61,943 nucleotides of DNA from Phocaeicola sp. GTDB taxonomy: Bacteria; Bacteroidota; Bacteroidia; Bacteroidales; Bacteroidaceae. The DNA is taken from the NCBI GenBank assembly GCA_029257865.1, contig JARIAN010000066.1, positions 1 through 61,943 on the forward strand. Direction: 5' to 3'. This document shows positions 44,995 to 54,417 of the stretch, one piece after another (the first letter of the stretch is position 1; every line of letters starts with the position of its first letter). The notes beneath the pieces are model-generated. The model was not told the DNA's origin and searched no databases. It saw only the letters and a list, made by a program, of their open reading frames with translations. Position numbers and translations under genes: made by a program.

Positions 44995-45006
44995 AAGGAT
45001 GAGTGT

Positions 45007-46404
45007 TTAGATGAGTGTTCTAGGGTCTGTGATTACACCGGTCACGGCAGCGGCAGCGGCAGTAAGCGGACTGGTCAGCAAGGTTCTTGCCCCTGGTCCT
45101 TGACGGCCTTCAAAATTACGGTTGCTGGTAGACACCGCATACTTGCCTGCCGGAATCTTGTCGTCATTCATGGCCAGACAGGCAGAGCATCCCGGCTGAC
45201 GGATTTCAAATCCCGCCTCATGGAGTATCTTGTCCAAGCCTTCCTTACGTATCTGTTCGTCTACCATCCAAGAGCCCGGCACCAGCCAAGCTATAATGTT
45301 ATCAGCCTTCTTCCTCCCTTTCACCACCGAAGCGAAGGCACGGAAGTCCTCTATCCGTCCATTGGTACAAGCTCCCAAGAAAACATAGTCAACCGGTTTA
45401 CCCAGCAAAGTTTCCCCTTCACAGAAACCCATATACTGCATTGATTTTCCGAAAGAAGTTTTCTCCGCCTCACCCATACCATCGGTAGTAGGAATAGAGG
45501 CGCTGACTGCCATTCCCATTCCCGGGTTTGTGCCATAGGTAAGCATCGGCTGGATGTCGGCAGCATCATAATGCACCTCTTTATCGAATACCGCATCTTC
45601 TTCACTTTTCAGTGTCTTCCAATAAGCCACGGCCTTCTCCCATTCCTCACCCTGCGGAGCATACTCACGGCCCTTCAGATAATTGAATGTCACTTCATCT
45701 GGAGCAACCATACCTCCTCTTGCCCCCATCTCGATAGAAAGATTGCAAAGTGTAAGGCGACCTTCCATTGTAAGGTTGCGAATCACCTCTCCGGCATACT
45801 CCACAAAGTATCCGGTCGCTCCACTGGTTGTCATTTTCGACATCATATAGAGCGCCACATCTTTAGCAGTAACCCCTTTTCCCAATGTTCCATCAATAGT
45901 AATGCGCATTGTCTTAGGTCGTGACTGCAAGATACACTGCGAGGCCATCACCATCTCTACTTCACTGGTGCCAATACCGAAAGCTACCGCTCCCATAGCT
46001 CCATGAGTAGAAGTATGAGAGTCACCGCAGACAATAGTCATTCCCGGCAAAGTCAGCCCTCGTTCCGGGCCTACTACATGAATGATTCCATTCTTCTTGT
46101 TCATCATCCCAAAATGAGTCAACCCGAACTCCTCTGCGTTCTTGGCCAACGTATCCACCTGTGCTTTTGAAACAGGGTCTGCAATAGGTTTGTCTTGGTC
46201 GTGAGTCGGTGTGTTATGGTCGGGCATACAGAAAATCTTTTCCGGACGGAAACATTTCAGTCCTCTAGCACGGAGCCCGCTGAAAGCCTGCGGACTCGTC
46301 ACCTCGTGACAATACAAACGGTCGATGTATAATTGAGTAGGGCCTTCGGTAACCTGCTGTACCACATGAGCGTCCCATATTTTGTCAAATAATGTATTAG
46401 CCAT
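45007..46404 (-). CDS. leuC: 3-isopropylmalate dehydratase large subunit
   Basis: A 465-residue aconitase-family protein that holds a [4Fe-4S] cluster. Cluster cysteines are in [13 protein letters not shown] and in [12 protein letters not shown]. The [26 protein letters not shown] segment and the early DHNTPT motif are also present. It pairs with LeuD. It is the second gene of the operon, 19 bases after leuA. A run of Ala codons near the end (GCN repeat, residues 451-457) is a small low-complexity feature. Confidence 0.95.
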   Translation of the reverse strand: MANTLFDKIWDAHVVQQVTEGPTQLYIDRLYCHEVTSPQAFSGLRARGLKCFRPEKIFCMPDHNTPTHDQDKPIADPVSKAQVDTLAKNAEEFGLTHFGMMNKKNGIIHVVGPERGLTLPGMTIVCGDSHTSTHGAMGAVAFGIGTSEVEMVMASQCILQSRPKTMRITIDGTLGKGVTAKDVALYMMSKMTTSGATGYFVEYAGEVIRNLTMEGRLTLCNLSIEMGARGGMVAPDEVTFNYLKGREYAPQGEEWEKAVAYWKTLKSEEDAVFDKEVHYDAADIQPMLTYGTNPGMGMAVSASIPTTDGMGEAEKTSFGKSMQYMGFCEGETLLGKPVDYVFLGACTNGRIEDFRAFASVVKGRKKADNIIAWLVPGSWMVDEQIRKEGLDKILHEAGFEIRQPGCSACLAMNDDKIPAGKYAVSTSNRNFEGRQGPGARTLLTSPLTAAAAAVTGVITDPRTLI

Positions 46405-46423
46405 ACGTATATAGTATTAAATT

Positions 46424-47920
46424 TTATTTTCTAAATTTATTGATACAGTCTATATAAGCCTCAACTGATGCAGCAATGATGTCGGTATTGGCACCAAACC
46501 CGTAGAAAATCTGTCCATCATATTCCACCTGCATATGCACCTTTCCCACATCGTCGCTGCCCTTACTGATGGCCTGAATGGTAAACTCCTTCAAAGTCAT
46601 CTGCCGCTTGATAATCTGCTTGACAGCCTTGATGGCTGCATCCACAGGACCATTTCCAGTAGCTGCCGCCTCAAAATGCTCGCCGGAAATATTCAATCCA
46701 AGACTTGCCACTGAGCGGACTCCCACTCCACTGGTTACTTGCAGATATTCCAGCTTGATGTGGTGATTCAGATTGCGGTCGGCTCCTGCCAGCACCATAA
46801 TATCATCTTCGGTAATGTCTTTCTTCTTGTCGGCCAACTTCAAGAAATCCTCGTACACCTTATCCAGTTTTTCCTGATCCATTTCAATGCCCATCGCATT
46901 CAGACGATGTTTCAAGGCCGCACGCCCACTACGGGCAGTCAGCACGATGGCATTGTCATCAATTCCTACATCTTTCGGGTTGATGATTTCATAGGTCTGC
47001 ACATTCTTCAGCACTCCATCCTGATGAATACCCGAAGAATGGGCAAACGCATTTCTACCTACGATAGCCTTATTGGGCTGCACGGGCATATTCATCAAAC
47101 TAGACACCATGCGGCTGGTAGGATAAATCTTGCAAGTATTGATGTTGGTGTCGATATGGATGTCGTGATGGCAACGCAAAATCATGGCTACTTCCTCCAA
47201 AGAAGTATTTCCTGCACGTTCTCCGATTCCGTTAATGGTCACTTCCACCTGACGCGCCCCATTCAGCACACCACTGATGGTGTTGGCAGTAGCCATTCCC
47301 AAATCATTATGACAATGAGTAGAAAGAATGGCTTTGTCAATACCATCTACATGGTCTATCAAGTATTTAATCTTAGCGCCATATTCTTCTGGCAAGCAAT
47401 AGCCGGTAGTATCCGGAATATTGACAACGGTAGCACCGGCCTTGATGACAGCCTCCACCACTCTTGCCAAATATTCATTGTCGGTACGTCCGGCATCTTC
47501 CGCATAAAATTCCACATCGTCTACAAAACGGCGGGCATACTTCACTGCAGCTACAGCACGCTCCATAACCTCCTCACGGGTAGAGTTAAACTTGTATTTG
47601 ATATGAGAATCGGAAGTTCCGATACCGGTATGTATGCGTTTATGCTTGGCGAACTGCAAGGCTTCTGCAGCTACATCAATATCTTTCTGCACCGCACGGG
47701 TCAATGCACAAATGGTAGGCCAAGTCACTGCTTTTGAAATTTCAACCACCGAATTGAAATCACCCGGACTAGATACCGGAAATCCGGCTTCAATCACATC
47801 TACCCCAAGAGTTTCCAGCTGCTTGGCAATCTGTATCTTTTCTACAGTATTCAACTGACATCCCGGCACTTGTTCGCCATCACGTAACGTAGTATCAAAA
47901 ATAAATAATCTGTCGCTCAT
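46424..47920 (-). CDS. leuA: 2-isopropylmalate synthase
   Basis: A 498-residue enzyme that condenses acetyl-CoA with 2-ketoisovalerate to start leucine synthesis. The barrel begins [16 protein letters not shown] (residues 8-23), with the metal-binding [14 protein letters not shown] and [14 protein letters not shown]. The C-terminal regulatory domain (from about residue 390) that binds leucine is present, so feedback inhibition is expected. It is the first structural gene of the operon, preceded by an attenuator (terminator at 47943-47975). Confidence 0.94.
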   Translation of the reverse strand: MSDRLFIFDTTLRDGEQVPGCQLNTVEKIQIAKQLETLGVDVIEAGFPVSSPGDFNSVVEISKAVTWPTICALTRAVQKDIDVAAEALQFAKHKRIHTGIGTSDSHIKYKFNSTREEVMERAVAAVKYARRFVDDVEFYAEDAGRTDNEYLARVVEAVIKAGATVVNIPDTTGYCLPEEYGAKIKYLIDHVDGIDKAILSTHCHNDLGMATANTISGVLNGARQVEVTINGIGERAGNTSLEEVAMILRCHHDIHIDTNINTCKIYPTSRMVSSLMNMPVQPNKAIVGRNAFAHSSGIHQDGVLKNVQTYEIINPKDVGIDDNAIVLTARSGRAALKHRLNAMGIEMDQEKLDKVYEDFLKLADKKKDITEDDIMVLAGADRNLNHHIKLEYLQVTSGVGVRSVASLGLNISGEHFEAAATGNGPVDAAIKAVKQIIKRQMTLKEFTIQAISKGSDDVGKVHMQVEYDGQIFYGFGANTDIIAASVEAYIDCINKFRK

Positions 47921-47942
47921 ATCTTTCAGTTTTTAAGGATTC

Positions 47943-47975
47943 AAAAAAAAGCCTCTCCCACAGTGTGGGAAAGGC
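47943..47975 (-). terminator. leu operon attenuator terminator
   Basis: The arms GCCTCTCCCAC (47951-47961) and GTGGGAAAGGC (47965-47975) pair with a single G-U and a three-base loop. On the minus strand eight U's follow (47943-47950). It lies between the leader peptide and leuA, where an attenuator belongs. Confidence 0.85.
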
Positions 47976-48013
47976 TCCATATCATTCGGTTCATACAACT
48001 TTATGCATACAAG

Positions 48014-48091
48014 TTACTTTCCCACCGGACTCCCCGATAGAATAATAATCAAACCGCACAGCAAAATATGTATAAACACTCTATTATTCAT
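48014..48091 (-). CDS. leuL: leu operon leader peptide
   Basis: A 25-codon ORF (ATG at 48089-48091, stop at 48014-48016) in the leader ahead of leuA. Eleven of the 25 residues are branched-chain: the core reads IHILLCGLIIILSG, flanked by two Val. Its last codons contain GTGGGAAAG (plus-strand complement at 48017-48025), which can pair exactly with CTTTCCCAC, the 5' arm of the terminator (complement of 47965-47973). When the ribosome reaches the stop it covers that segment and the terminator forms. When it stalls at Ile/Leu codons, the antiterminator pairing is free. This is the classical attenuation arrangement, read straight from the sequence. Confidence 0.85.
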   Translation of the reverse strand: MNNRVFIHILLCGLIIILSGSPVGK

Positions 48092-48125
48092 TGTCTTTTT
48101 TTCTTTCTTATTTCACTAACGACTG

Positions 48126-48155
48126 CAAAGGTATTCACTTTTACGAAATATCAAA
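48126..48155 (-). promoter_or_regulatory. Promoter of the leu operon
   Basis: TACCTTTG (48126-48133, minus strand) matches the -7 consensus, with TTTG 18 bases upstream (48152-48155) as -33. It lies 35 bases ahead of the leader peptide start. Confidence 0.65.
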
Positions 48156-48248
48156 ATAAAATGCTAGTTTTTTATCGAATTTAATGACATTTATTTATCA
48201 CAGGGCTTTTATTATACAAAATTCATACAAACTGAAGGATTTCACTAT

Positions 48249-48297
48249 CTAAAAAAAATAAGAAGGGCTGGTAGCGACAATGCAATACCAACCCTTC
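48249..48297 (-). terminator. Terminator of lptD
   Basis: GAAGGGCTGGTA (48262-48273) pairs with TACCAACCCTTC (48286-48297), one G-U; on the minus strand it is followed by TTATTTTTTTT. It lies 40 bases past the lptD stop. Confidence 0.8.
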
Positions 48298-48336
48298 CAG
48301 TCTATACCTCTTGCCCGACAAGGGCAAACTGTTTTT

Positions 48337-51069
48337 TTAATACCAAGTAACCGCACTACCCGTATTGCTTCGCTGATCCCATTTCAGAGCATCGGTCAGC
48401 ATACTTGAATTGGCACGAATAGAGAAGTTATAAGAAGTAAACGGACCGAATACCAGACCGCAACTCATATTGAAACAGTGCAAGTCGCGAGAGATATTCA
48501 CTGTAGTCATAGACATTTCCTTCATTGTAAAATCATAACCACTGGAGTAATTTACATTCCAACGGCTTCCTAATTTCACGTTTCCAGAGAAGTTCAAAGA
48601 ATGAGTCAGCGAATAAGGATAACGCATCGTTTTGATGTTGATGTCTTTACTCCGGTCCTCACGGATACTATAACTGTAACTCAAGCTTAAACTCCACGGC
48701 AACTTGAAGGCCAGATAACCGTCCGGGTCAAGAGTTGCGCTTTCTGTCTTGCGCATTCCGGTCTTAGAAGAAGCATCGGTTTCCTCCTCGTCTTCTTCCT
48801 CATCCTCGTCCTCCTTGTTACCTTTGTCTTTCTGATTGGCGGCATCCTCATCCTTCTTTCCAAACCATTTCTTGAAGGTGTCATTGTTCAGTGTATAAGA
48901 GAAAGAACCGCTATACCCATCGAAACGTCCGAAACGACCATAAGACCATTCTGTACGGTCGCTCGTTACTACCTTTCCGTTTTCATCAAACTTATAAGCA
49001 TAAGTGGCAAAACGAGCATTCATATTGAACGTATAGTTCTTAGTCAGTTTGATTCGGGCATTCATCGTAAGGTCACTCCATCGCTTCTGCGCAATATCGT
49101 AAGAGAGCTGCGCCCCCAAATCATCAATCAGACTGATTTTCTTATATCCGGTGGTATCCTTGTCGGAAGCCATCTTCATCTCAATGTTGTTTTTCAAAGA
49201 GAAACTGATATTCTGCGAAACACCTTTTCCTAGAGCACCATCATAAGGGAAACCACTATATGGAGAGTATTCCACCATACGCACCTCACCATTCTCATCG
49301 GTATAAGTATAATTCTCATAATACCCAAAACGAGAAGCGCTAAAGTCAGGAGTATAAGTATAGGTAACCGATGGTGTCATCACGTGACGAATCACAATTT
49401 CCTTCTTTTTCATAAACAACGGCTTGTACATACCATAAAGTTTGGTATTCATAGAAACCGCCATATTATAATCATAGACACGATTGAACCCGTTAATCGT
49501 ATCCCTCACCACTTCTCTCTTTCTATCATCGTAACTCTGCATCACCTTTTTGGTATACCAGCGTTCGGTATAGTTAAACGAAGGAGTTACATTGATGTAC
49601 TTAAAGAGATTAAATGTCGCCTCGATAGGAATGCTATGCTTCATAGCAGTCTCCCACTTCGAGAAAGGCGTCTTGAAGAGCAGATTATCTTTTGTACTGA
49701 CACTGTTGGTCAAAGCTCCTGTATATTGCAATGAAATCTTTTCATACCAACGCTGGTCACCCACCGACTTCTTCCTCTTAAACGGATACAGACGGTTCAA
49801 AGAGATATTAACATCGGGCAATGTCATGTTCACCGAAGAGTCACTGGTGTTCTGCGTAATATTGAACGTACTTGAAATGTTTAAGCCAATACTTGGGAAA
49901 TTACGCGAATAGCTCACACTGGAAGCCTTCGTATTGTTGCTATAAGAAGACGGATTATACAATGTAGACAAGCTAGAACGGTCATAACTGCTGGTGGCAA
50001 AGTTCACACTGGCAGAGAAGTTGCTGTTTGGATTGGCTTTTGCATCCTGACGATGGCTCCACTGTATACGGAAGTCCTTGGAAACCTGATAGTCGGGCAT
50101 ATTCTTTTCACCAAGTTTCGTAACCAAGTAGCTGGCATTAAAATTACCGCTAAACTTATATCGCACATTATAAGAAGAAGCAGCCGAAAGCCCCCAAGAC
50201 CCTTTGGTATAGATTTCCCCCAGCAATTTGAGGTCCACCTTATCATTGATGGCAAAGTAATATCCACCGTCACGCAGATAGAACCCTCGGTTCATTTCAT
50301 CTCCATAAGTCGGCATAATGAAACCCGATGAATAACTGCTGTTGAATGGGAAGAAGCCAAAAGGAACGGCAATAGGCAAAGGCACATCCTCCACTACCAA
50401 CTGAGCCGGCCCGAACACGACATTCTTTTTAGGCCTTACCTTAGCCATAGAAAGTTTCAGATAGAAATGTGGATGGTCATGATTATCACACGTAGTATAT
50501 CGTCCATGACGCATATAGATTTCATCATCGGCACCTTTCTTTCCTTCCTCACTGGTGACATATCCCTCACCTTGCTGAGTGACAATACCATTGATGAACC
50601 CCTTCTTACTCTTGAAATTATAACGCATGATTTTAGATTCATACGGAGTTTCCCCATCCTTGAATATCGGAGTACCCTGCTCCACGCCGGTAGTATCTTT
50701 CACCCCTCGCGCAAAAACAGTACTGCTATCCATATTCATGGTGATGAGTTGGGAGGTCAATTCTATATTCTGATAGTTGACCTTACCGTTACCATATAAA
50801 TGAGCAAAACCACCTTTTGAGAACACAATAGAATCGGCAGCTTCATAAACTACCGGTGCATCCAGAGGCTGTTCCTTTGGAGCAACAGAATCTCTAGCCA
50901 ACGTCTCTGTTCCTAGAGTATCTACTGACAACGAATCCACACGTTGTATGCTGTTTTTCGACAAGGCACGCCCTCCTCTTACACGCTGAGCTTCAGCATA
51001 AAGAGTGAAAAACACTTCCATTATAAACAGCGAAAATAGAAAATATCTTGTTTTTTTTAATGACGTCAT
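48337..51069 (-). CDS. lptD: LPS-assembly protein LptD (Bacteroidetes type)
   Basis: A 910-residue outer membrane protein. A signal sequence (RYFLFSLFIMEVFFTLYAEAQ) is followed by an OstA-like beta-jellyroll with FARGVKD, MRYNFKSKKGFINGIVTQQGEGY and a CDNHDHPHFYL segment, then the VPLPIAVPFGFFPF turn that starts the large beta-barrel. The barrel ends in aromatic VTWY. It inserts lipopolysaccharide/lipo-oligosaccharide into the outer leaflet with LptE. The cysteine pairs of enteric LptD are largely absent. A run of acidic residues (DEDEEEDEEE) lies in one late barrel loop. It has its own promoter and terminator. Confidence 0.85.
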   Translation of the reverse strand: MTSLKKTRYFLFSLFIMEVFFTLYAEAQRVRGGRALSKNSIQRVDSLSVDTLGTETLARDSVAPKEQPLDAPVVYEAADSIVFSKGGFAHLYGNGKVNYQNIELTSQLITMNMDSSTVFARGVKDTTGVEQGTPIFKDGETPYESKIMRYNFKSKKGFINGIVTQQGEGYVTSEEGKKGADDEIYMRHGRYTTCDNHDHPHFYLKLSMAKVRPKKNVVFGPAQLVVEDVPLPIAVPFGFFPFNSSYSSGFIMPTYGDEMNRGFYLRDGGYYFAINDKVDLKLLGEIYTKGSWGLSAASSYNVRYKFSGNFNASYLVTKLGEKNMPDYQVSKDFRIQWSHRQDAKANPNSNFSASVNFATSSYDRSSLSTLYNPSSYSNNTKASSVSYSRNFPSIGLNISSTFNITQNTSDSSVNMTLPDVNISLNRLYPFKRKKSVGDQRWYEKISLQYTGALTNSVSTKDNLLFKTPFSKWETAMKHSIPIEATFNLFKYINVTPSFNYTERWYTKKVMQSYDDRKREVVRDTINGFNRVYDYNMAVSMNTKLYGMYKPLFMKKKEIVIRHVMTPSVTYTYTPDFSASRFGYYENYTYTDENGEVRMVEYSPYSGFPYDGALGKGVSQNISFSLKNNIEMKMASDKDTTGYKKISLIDDLGAQLSYDIAQKRWSDLTMNARIKLTKNYTFNMNARFATYAYKFDENGKVVTSDRTEWSYGRFGRFDGYSGSFSYTLNNDTFKKWFGKKDEDAANQKDKGNKEDEDEEEDEEETDASSKTGMRKTESATLDPDGYLAFKLPWSLSLSYSYSIREDRSKDINIKTMRYPYSLTHSLNFSGNVKLGSRWNVNYSSGYDFTMKEMSMTTVNISRDLHCFNMSCGLVFGPFTSYNFSIRANSSMLTDALKWDQRSNTGSAVTWY

Positions 51070-51095
51070 TCAATAATCTTTTACGCAATGCGGTG

Positions 51096-51103
51096 CAAAA
51101 GTA
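51096..51103 (-). promoter_or_regulatory. Promoter -7 element of lptD
   Basis: TACTTTTG on the minus strand, 27 bases ahead of the lptD start. Confidence 0.6.
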
Positions 51104-51156
51104 AACATTCTCACGCAAATAAAAGCATATACGCAGGCTTTTATGTATTTTTAGGA

Positions 51157-51693
51157 CTATAGAAACAATCTGCACCAACAATCGAAACGTTCTCCACTTT
51201 CCTCTCCAAAACGAGCTACACTATTACGGGCTTTCTCTATGCTTTTCTCGGTGTCCAACTTTGTTTTTGAAAAGAACTTGTCGGCAAAACAGATAATTTG
51301 CTCTTCCATTGTCTCTGGAGTCAGGTCGTGATGCGGCAAAGGCAGTTGTTGCTCCTCTATCTGCTTCAAGGTGATACCGGTACCCGTATGGCGTTCACAC
51401 ACTCTAGCATGACGCGGAAACCCTTCACGGGCTACCAGTTCGGCACCCAAATATCCATGGCAGATATAAGGACGAGTACCATGACAATGAATACCATCGG
51501 CATCAGTCAAAAAGATTCCAATATCATGCAGCATGGCTGCTTCTTCTATAAACTGCAAATCTAGATTGAATTCAGGATGGCGGCGTGCAATCTCTAATGC
51601 TTTGTCTGCCACCGAACGGCTATGCACTAGCAAAATATGCTTCAACTCATTATCTTCCGGATAATATTTATCAATTATTTCCAACGGATTCAT
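51157..51693 (-). CDS. HD-domain phosphohydrolase
   Basis: A 178-residue cytoplasmic protein of the HD superfamily. Metal ligands are visible in LVHSRSVADKALEIA, AAMLHDIGIFLTDADGIHCHG and VCERHTGTGIT, with a final Asp in CFADKFFSKT. This arrangement resembles small tRNA- or nucleotide-processing HD proteins. No substrate can be named. It is divergent from the NamZ gene, whose promoter overlaps its upstream region. Confidence 0.8.
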   Translation of the reverse strand: MNPLEIIDKYYPEDNELKHILLVHSRSVADKALEIARRHPEFNLDLQFIEEAAMLHDIGIFLTDADGIHCHGTRPYICHGYLGAELVAREGFPRHARVCERHTGTGITLKQIEEQQLPLPHHDLTPETMEEQIICFADKFFSKTKLDTEKSIEKARNSVARFGEESGERFDCWCRLFL

Positions 51694-51706
51694 ATCACAT
51701 TATTTG

Positions 51707-51714
51707 TATATTTG
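51707..51714 (+). promoter_or_regulatory. Promoter -7 element of the NamZ gene
   Basis: TATATTTG on the plus strand, 37 bases before the ATG at 51751. Confidence 0.6.
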
Positions 51715-51750
51715 TGTCTTGCAAATATAACGAAAAAAAATGGTTCACTT

Positions 51751-52938
51751 ATGAAAAAACTTGGATTTATACTCTGCTGCCTACTCATTCCTTTATCAAT
51801 GGATGCAGCACCGCTTCTCAAAAACGGAGCTGACCAGCTAGAATTACTACTTGCAATGGTACAAAAAAAACACACAGCACTAGTAGTCAACCAGACATCG
51901 ATTACTGCCAACGGCACCCATCTGCTCGACACTCTCCATCGGATGAAAGTTTCCATCCGTAAGGTATTTGCACCAGAACATGGATTCCGCGGGAAAGCTG
52001 ATGCCGGAGAAACTATCAGAAACGGAAAGGACCTGCGCACCGGCATCCCCATCTTGTCTCTCTACGGCAAAAACAAGAAACCACTGCCTCAGTGGCTTCA
52101 AGATACAGACGTGATTATTTTCGACATTCAAGATGTGGGAGCACGCTTCTATACTTATATCAGCACCTTATATTATGTAATGCAGGCCTGTGCTGAAAAC
52201 GGGAAAGAAATCATCGTACTCGACCGCCCGAACCCGTGCGACTATGTTGACGGTCCGGTATTGAACATGAAATATAAAAGTTTTGTAGGCATGCTTCCTA
52301 TCCCCTTACTCCACGGATGTACCGTTGGCGAAATCGCACAAATGATAAACGGAGAAGGATGGCTAGGTAACCATCTATCCTGCAAATTAAAAGTGATTAC
52401 CGTAAAAGGATGGAAACACGGACAACCCTATTCACTTCCAGTCAAGCCATCGCCCAACCTGCCCAACGACCTGGCCATCTCTTTATATCCTTCCTTATGC
52501 CCGTTTGAAGGGACTTCAGTCAGCGTAGGACGAGGCACCCATACTCCTTTTCAAGTATTGGGGAGCCCTCTACTAAAACAATCCATATATAGTTTCCGCT
52601 TCAAACCGGAAGCACTGGAAGGGTTTGACAAACATCCGCTGCATCAGGGAAAATACTGCTACGGACATCGTATAGATGCCTCCAACGTAAAAGGCTTCAG
52701 TTTACATTTCATCCAGAAATGGTATCATGATTATCAGAAAGAAGGAATAGCAGACCAATTCTTTACACGTCCTCAATGGTTCGATTTGCTGATGGGCACC
52801 GACCAAGTAAGAAAAGGTATCCTTGCCGGAAAAAGTGCAACAGCCATCGAAAGCATGTGGCAACCCGCACTCCAACAATACAGCCTTATCAGAGAGAAAT
52901 ACCTAATCTATCCCGACTATACTCCCGACAAGAAATAA
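51751..52938 (+). CDS. NamZ-type exo-beta-N-acetylmuramidase (DUF1343)
   Basis: A 395-residue exported protein; the start at 51751 opens a signal peptide (MKKLGFILCCLLIPLSMDAA). The DUF1343/NamZ core includes LVVNQTSIT, VRKVFAPEHGFRG-like sequence (here IRKVFAPEHGFRGKADAGE), IFDIQDVGARFYTYI, LDRPNPC and PLLHGCTVGEIAQMI. The family was defined by exo-beta-N-acetylmuramidases that release MurNAc from the non-reducing end of peptidoglycan fragments, which suits cell-wall recycling. It stands alone with its own promoter. The upstream in-frame extension from 51637 overlaps the promoter and was rejected. Confidence 0.85.
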   Translation: MKKLGFILCCLLIPLSMDAAPLLKNGADQLELLLAMVQKKHTALVVNQTSITANGTHLLDTLHRMKVSIRKVFAPEHGFRGKADAGETIRNGKDLRTGIPILSLYGKNKKPLPQWLQDTDVIIFDIQDVGARFYTYISTLYYVMQACAENGKEIIVLDRPNPCDYVDGPVLNMKYKSFVGMLPIPLLHGCTVGEIAQMINGEGWLGNHLSCKLKVITVKGWKHGQPYSLPVKPSPNLPNDLAISLYPSLCPFEGTSVSVGRGTHTPFQVLGSPLLKQSIYSFRFKPEALEGFDKHPLHQGKYCYGHRIDASNVKGFSLHFIQKWYHDYQKEGIADQFFTRPQWFDLLMGTDQVRKGILAGKSATAIESMWQPALQQYSLIREKYLIYPDYTPDKK

Positions 52939-52942
52939 AAAA

Positions 52943-52985
52943 AGCAGGCTTGCAAAGAATTACTTCTCTACAAGCCGGCCTTCTC
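52943..52985 (+). terminator. Weak hairpin after the NamZ gene
   Basis: GGCTTG (52947-52952) and CAAGCC (52971-52976) can pair, with an extension interrupted by a bulge, and a T-rich tail follows. It lies between two convergent genes. Confidence 0.4.
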
Positions 52986-53025
52986 TTTGTTTTATCTATC
53001 ACCTCCTCCCATGAGGAAGCAATCC

Positions 53026-54348
53026 TTACTTCTTCATTTTCTGCATCATACTAGCCATCTTGCTGCCAGTAACCATCTTCATCATCTTACGAGTCTGGTC
53101 AAACTGTTTCAGCAGACGGTTCACCTCCTGAATGCTAGTACCACTACCCTTAGCAATACGAGTACGGCGAGTTCCGTTCAAGATTTCAGGACGAGTGCGC
53201 TCTTCCGGAGTCATTGAGTAAATAATAGCCTCAATACTCTTAAAGGCATTATCGTCGATATCAATATCCTTAATAGCCTTACCTACTCCCGGAATCATAG
53301 AAGCCAATTCCTTCAAGTTACCCATCTTCTTAATCTGATGAATCTGAGTCAAGAAGTCATTAAAGTCAAACTGGTTCTTCTGAATCTTCTTCTGCAAACG
53401 TTTTGCTTCTTCTTCATCATATTGTTCCTGGGCACGTTCCACCAAAGAAACGATATCACCCATACCTAAAATACGGTCTGCCATACGAGCAGGATGGAAC
53501 TGGTCTATTGCATCCAGTTTTTCACCTGTACCTACAAACTTGATAGGCTTTTTAACCACAGTACGGATAGAGAGAGCAGCACCCCCACGAGTATCACCAT
53601 CCAACTTAGTCAGAACAACTCCGTTGAAGTCCAATCTTTCATTGAACTCACGAGCTGTATTTACAGCATCCTGTCCTGTCATGGAGTCTACCACAAACAA
53701 AGTTTCGTCTGGATTGATTGCTTTCTTGATAGCTTCAATCTCATTCATCATCTGTTCGTCTACCGCCAAACGACCTGCAGTATCGACAATCACCAAGTCA
53801 TATCCCTTAGCTTTAGCCTCCTGAATGGCATTCAATGCAATCTGTACAGGGTCTTTGCTGTCAATTTCACTGTAAACAGGCACATCAATCTGCTGTCCCA
53901 ACACCTTCAACTGTTCGATTGCAGCCGGACGATACACGTCACAAGCAACGAGCAATGGCTTGCGGTTCTTCTTGCTTTTGAGCATTCGGGCCAGTTTACC
54001 AGAGAAGGTAGTCTTACCAGAACCCTGCAAACCCGACATTAGGATTACAGCCGGACGACCATTGAGCTCCAGTTCGGCAGTTTCACCACCCATTAGGAGA
54101 GTCAACTCATCGTGTACAATCTTCACCATCAGCTGACTTGGTTTCACTGCAGTAAGCACATTCTGCCCCAAAGCCTTTTCCTTTACTGTATCTGTAAAGT
54201 TCTTTGCTACTTTATAGTTCACGTCGGCATCCAACAAAGCACGACGTACATCTTTTAATGTTTCGGCCACATTGATTTCGGTGATTTTACCCTCACCTTT
54301 CAAAATTTTAAATGACCGTTCTAGTCTTTCACTTAAATTATCGAACAT
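53026..54348 (-). CDS. ffh: Signal recognition particle protein
   Basis: A 440-residue SRP54/Ffh GTPase. The N domain (MFDNLSERLERSFKIL...) is followed by the G domain with GLQGSGKTTFSGKLA (G1), DVYRPAAIEQL, DTAGRL and TKLDGDTRGGAAL motifs, and the methionine-rich M domain at the end (MKMVTGSKMASMMQKMKK) that binds signal peptides and SRP RNA. It directs nascent membrane proteins to FtsY and the Sec translocon. Intact and full length. The promoter is at 54392-54399. Confidence 0.95.
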   Translation of the reverse strand: MFDNLSERLERSFKILKGEGKITEINVAETLKDVRRALLDADVNYKVAKNFTDTVKEKALGQNVLTAVKPSQLMVKIVHDELTLLMGGETAELELNGRPAVILMSGLQGSGKTTFSGKLARMLKSKKNRKPLLVACDVYRPAAIEQLKVLGQQIDVPVYSEIDSKDPVQIALNAIQEAKAKGYDLVIVDTAGRLAVDEQMMNEIEAIKKAINPDETLFVVDSMTGQDAVNTAREFNERLDFNGVVLTKLDGDTRGGAALSIRTVVKKPIKFVGTGEKLDAIDQFHPARMADRILGMGDIVSLVERAQEQYDEEEAKRLQKKIQKNQFDFNDFLTQIHQIKKMGNLKELASMIPGVGKAIKDIDIDDNAFKSIEAIIYSMTPEERTRPEILNGTRRTRIAKGSGTSIQEVNRLLKQFDQTRKMMKMVTGSKMASMMQKMKK

Positions 54349-54391
54349 ATATCTTCTTATTATTTCTTTATTACCTTATATTCAATGAGGT

Positions 54392-54399
54392 GCAAAAAT
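54392..54399 (-). promoter_or_regulatory. Promoter -7 element of ffh
   Basis: TATTTTTG on the minus strand, 44 bases ahead of the ffh start. Confidence 0.6.
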
Positions 54400-54417
54400 A
54401 CAAAAAAATCGTCAGCA

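Larger units (their letters stand above)
47921..48336. other. 416-bp intergenic region between leuA and lptD
   Basis: Contains, in the minus-strand direction, the lptD terminator (48249-48297), the leu promoter (48126-48155), the leader peptide (48014-48091), the antiterminator segment and the attenuator terminator (47943-47975). The rest is AT-rich spacer. Confidence 0.8.

Noticed and set aside
46739-47737. 332-codon plus-strand ORF
   Set aside because: It lies antisense inside leuA, whose motifs and codon pattern are clear; the antisense frame has low-complexity, His-rich composition.
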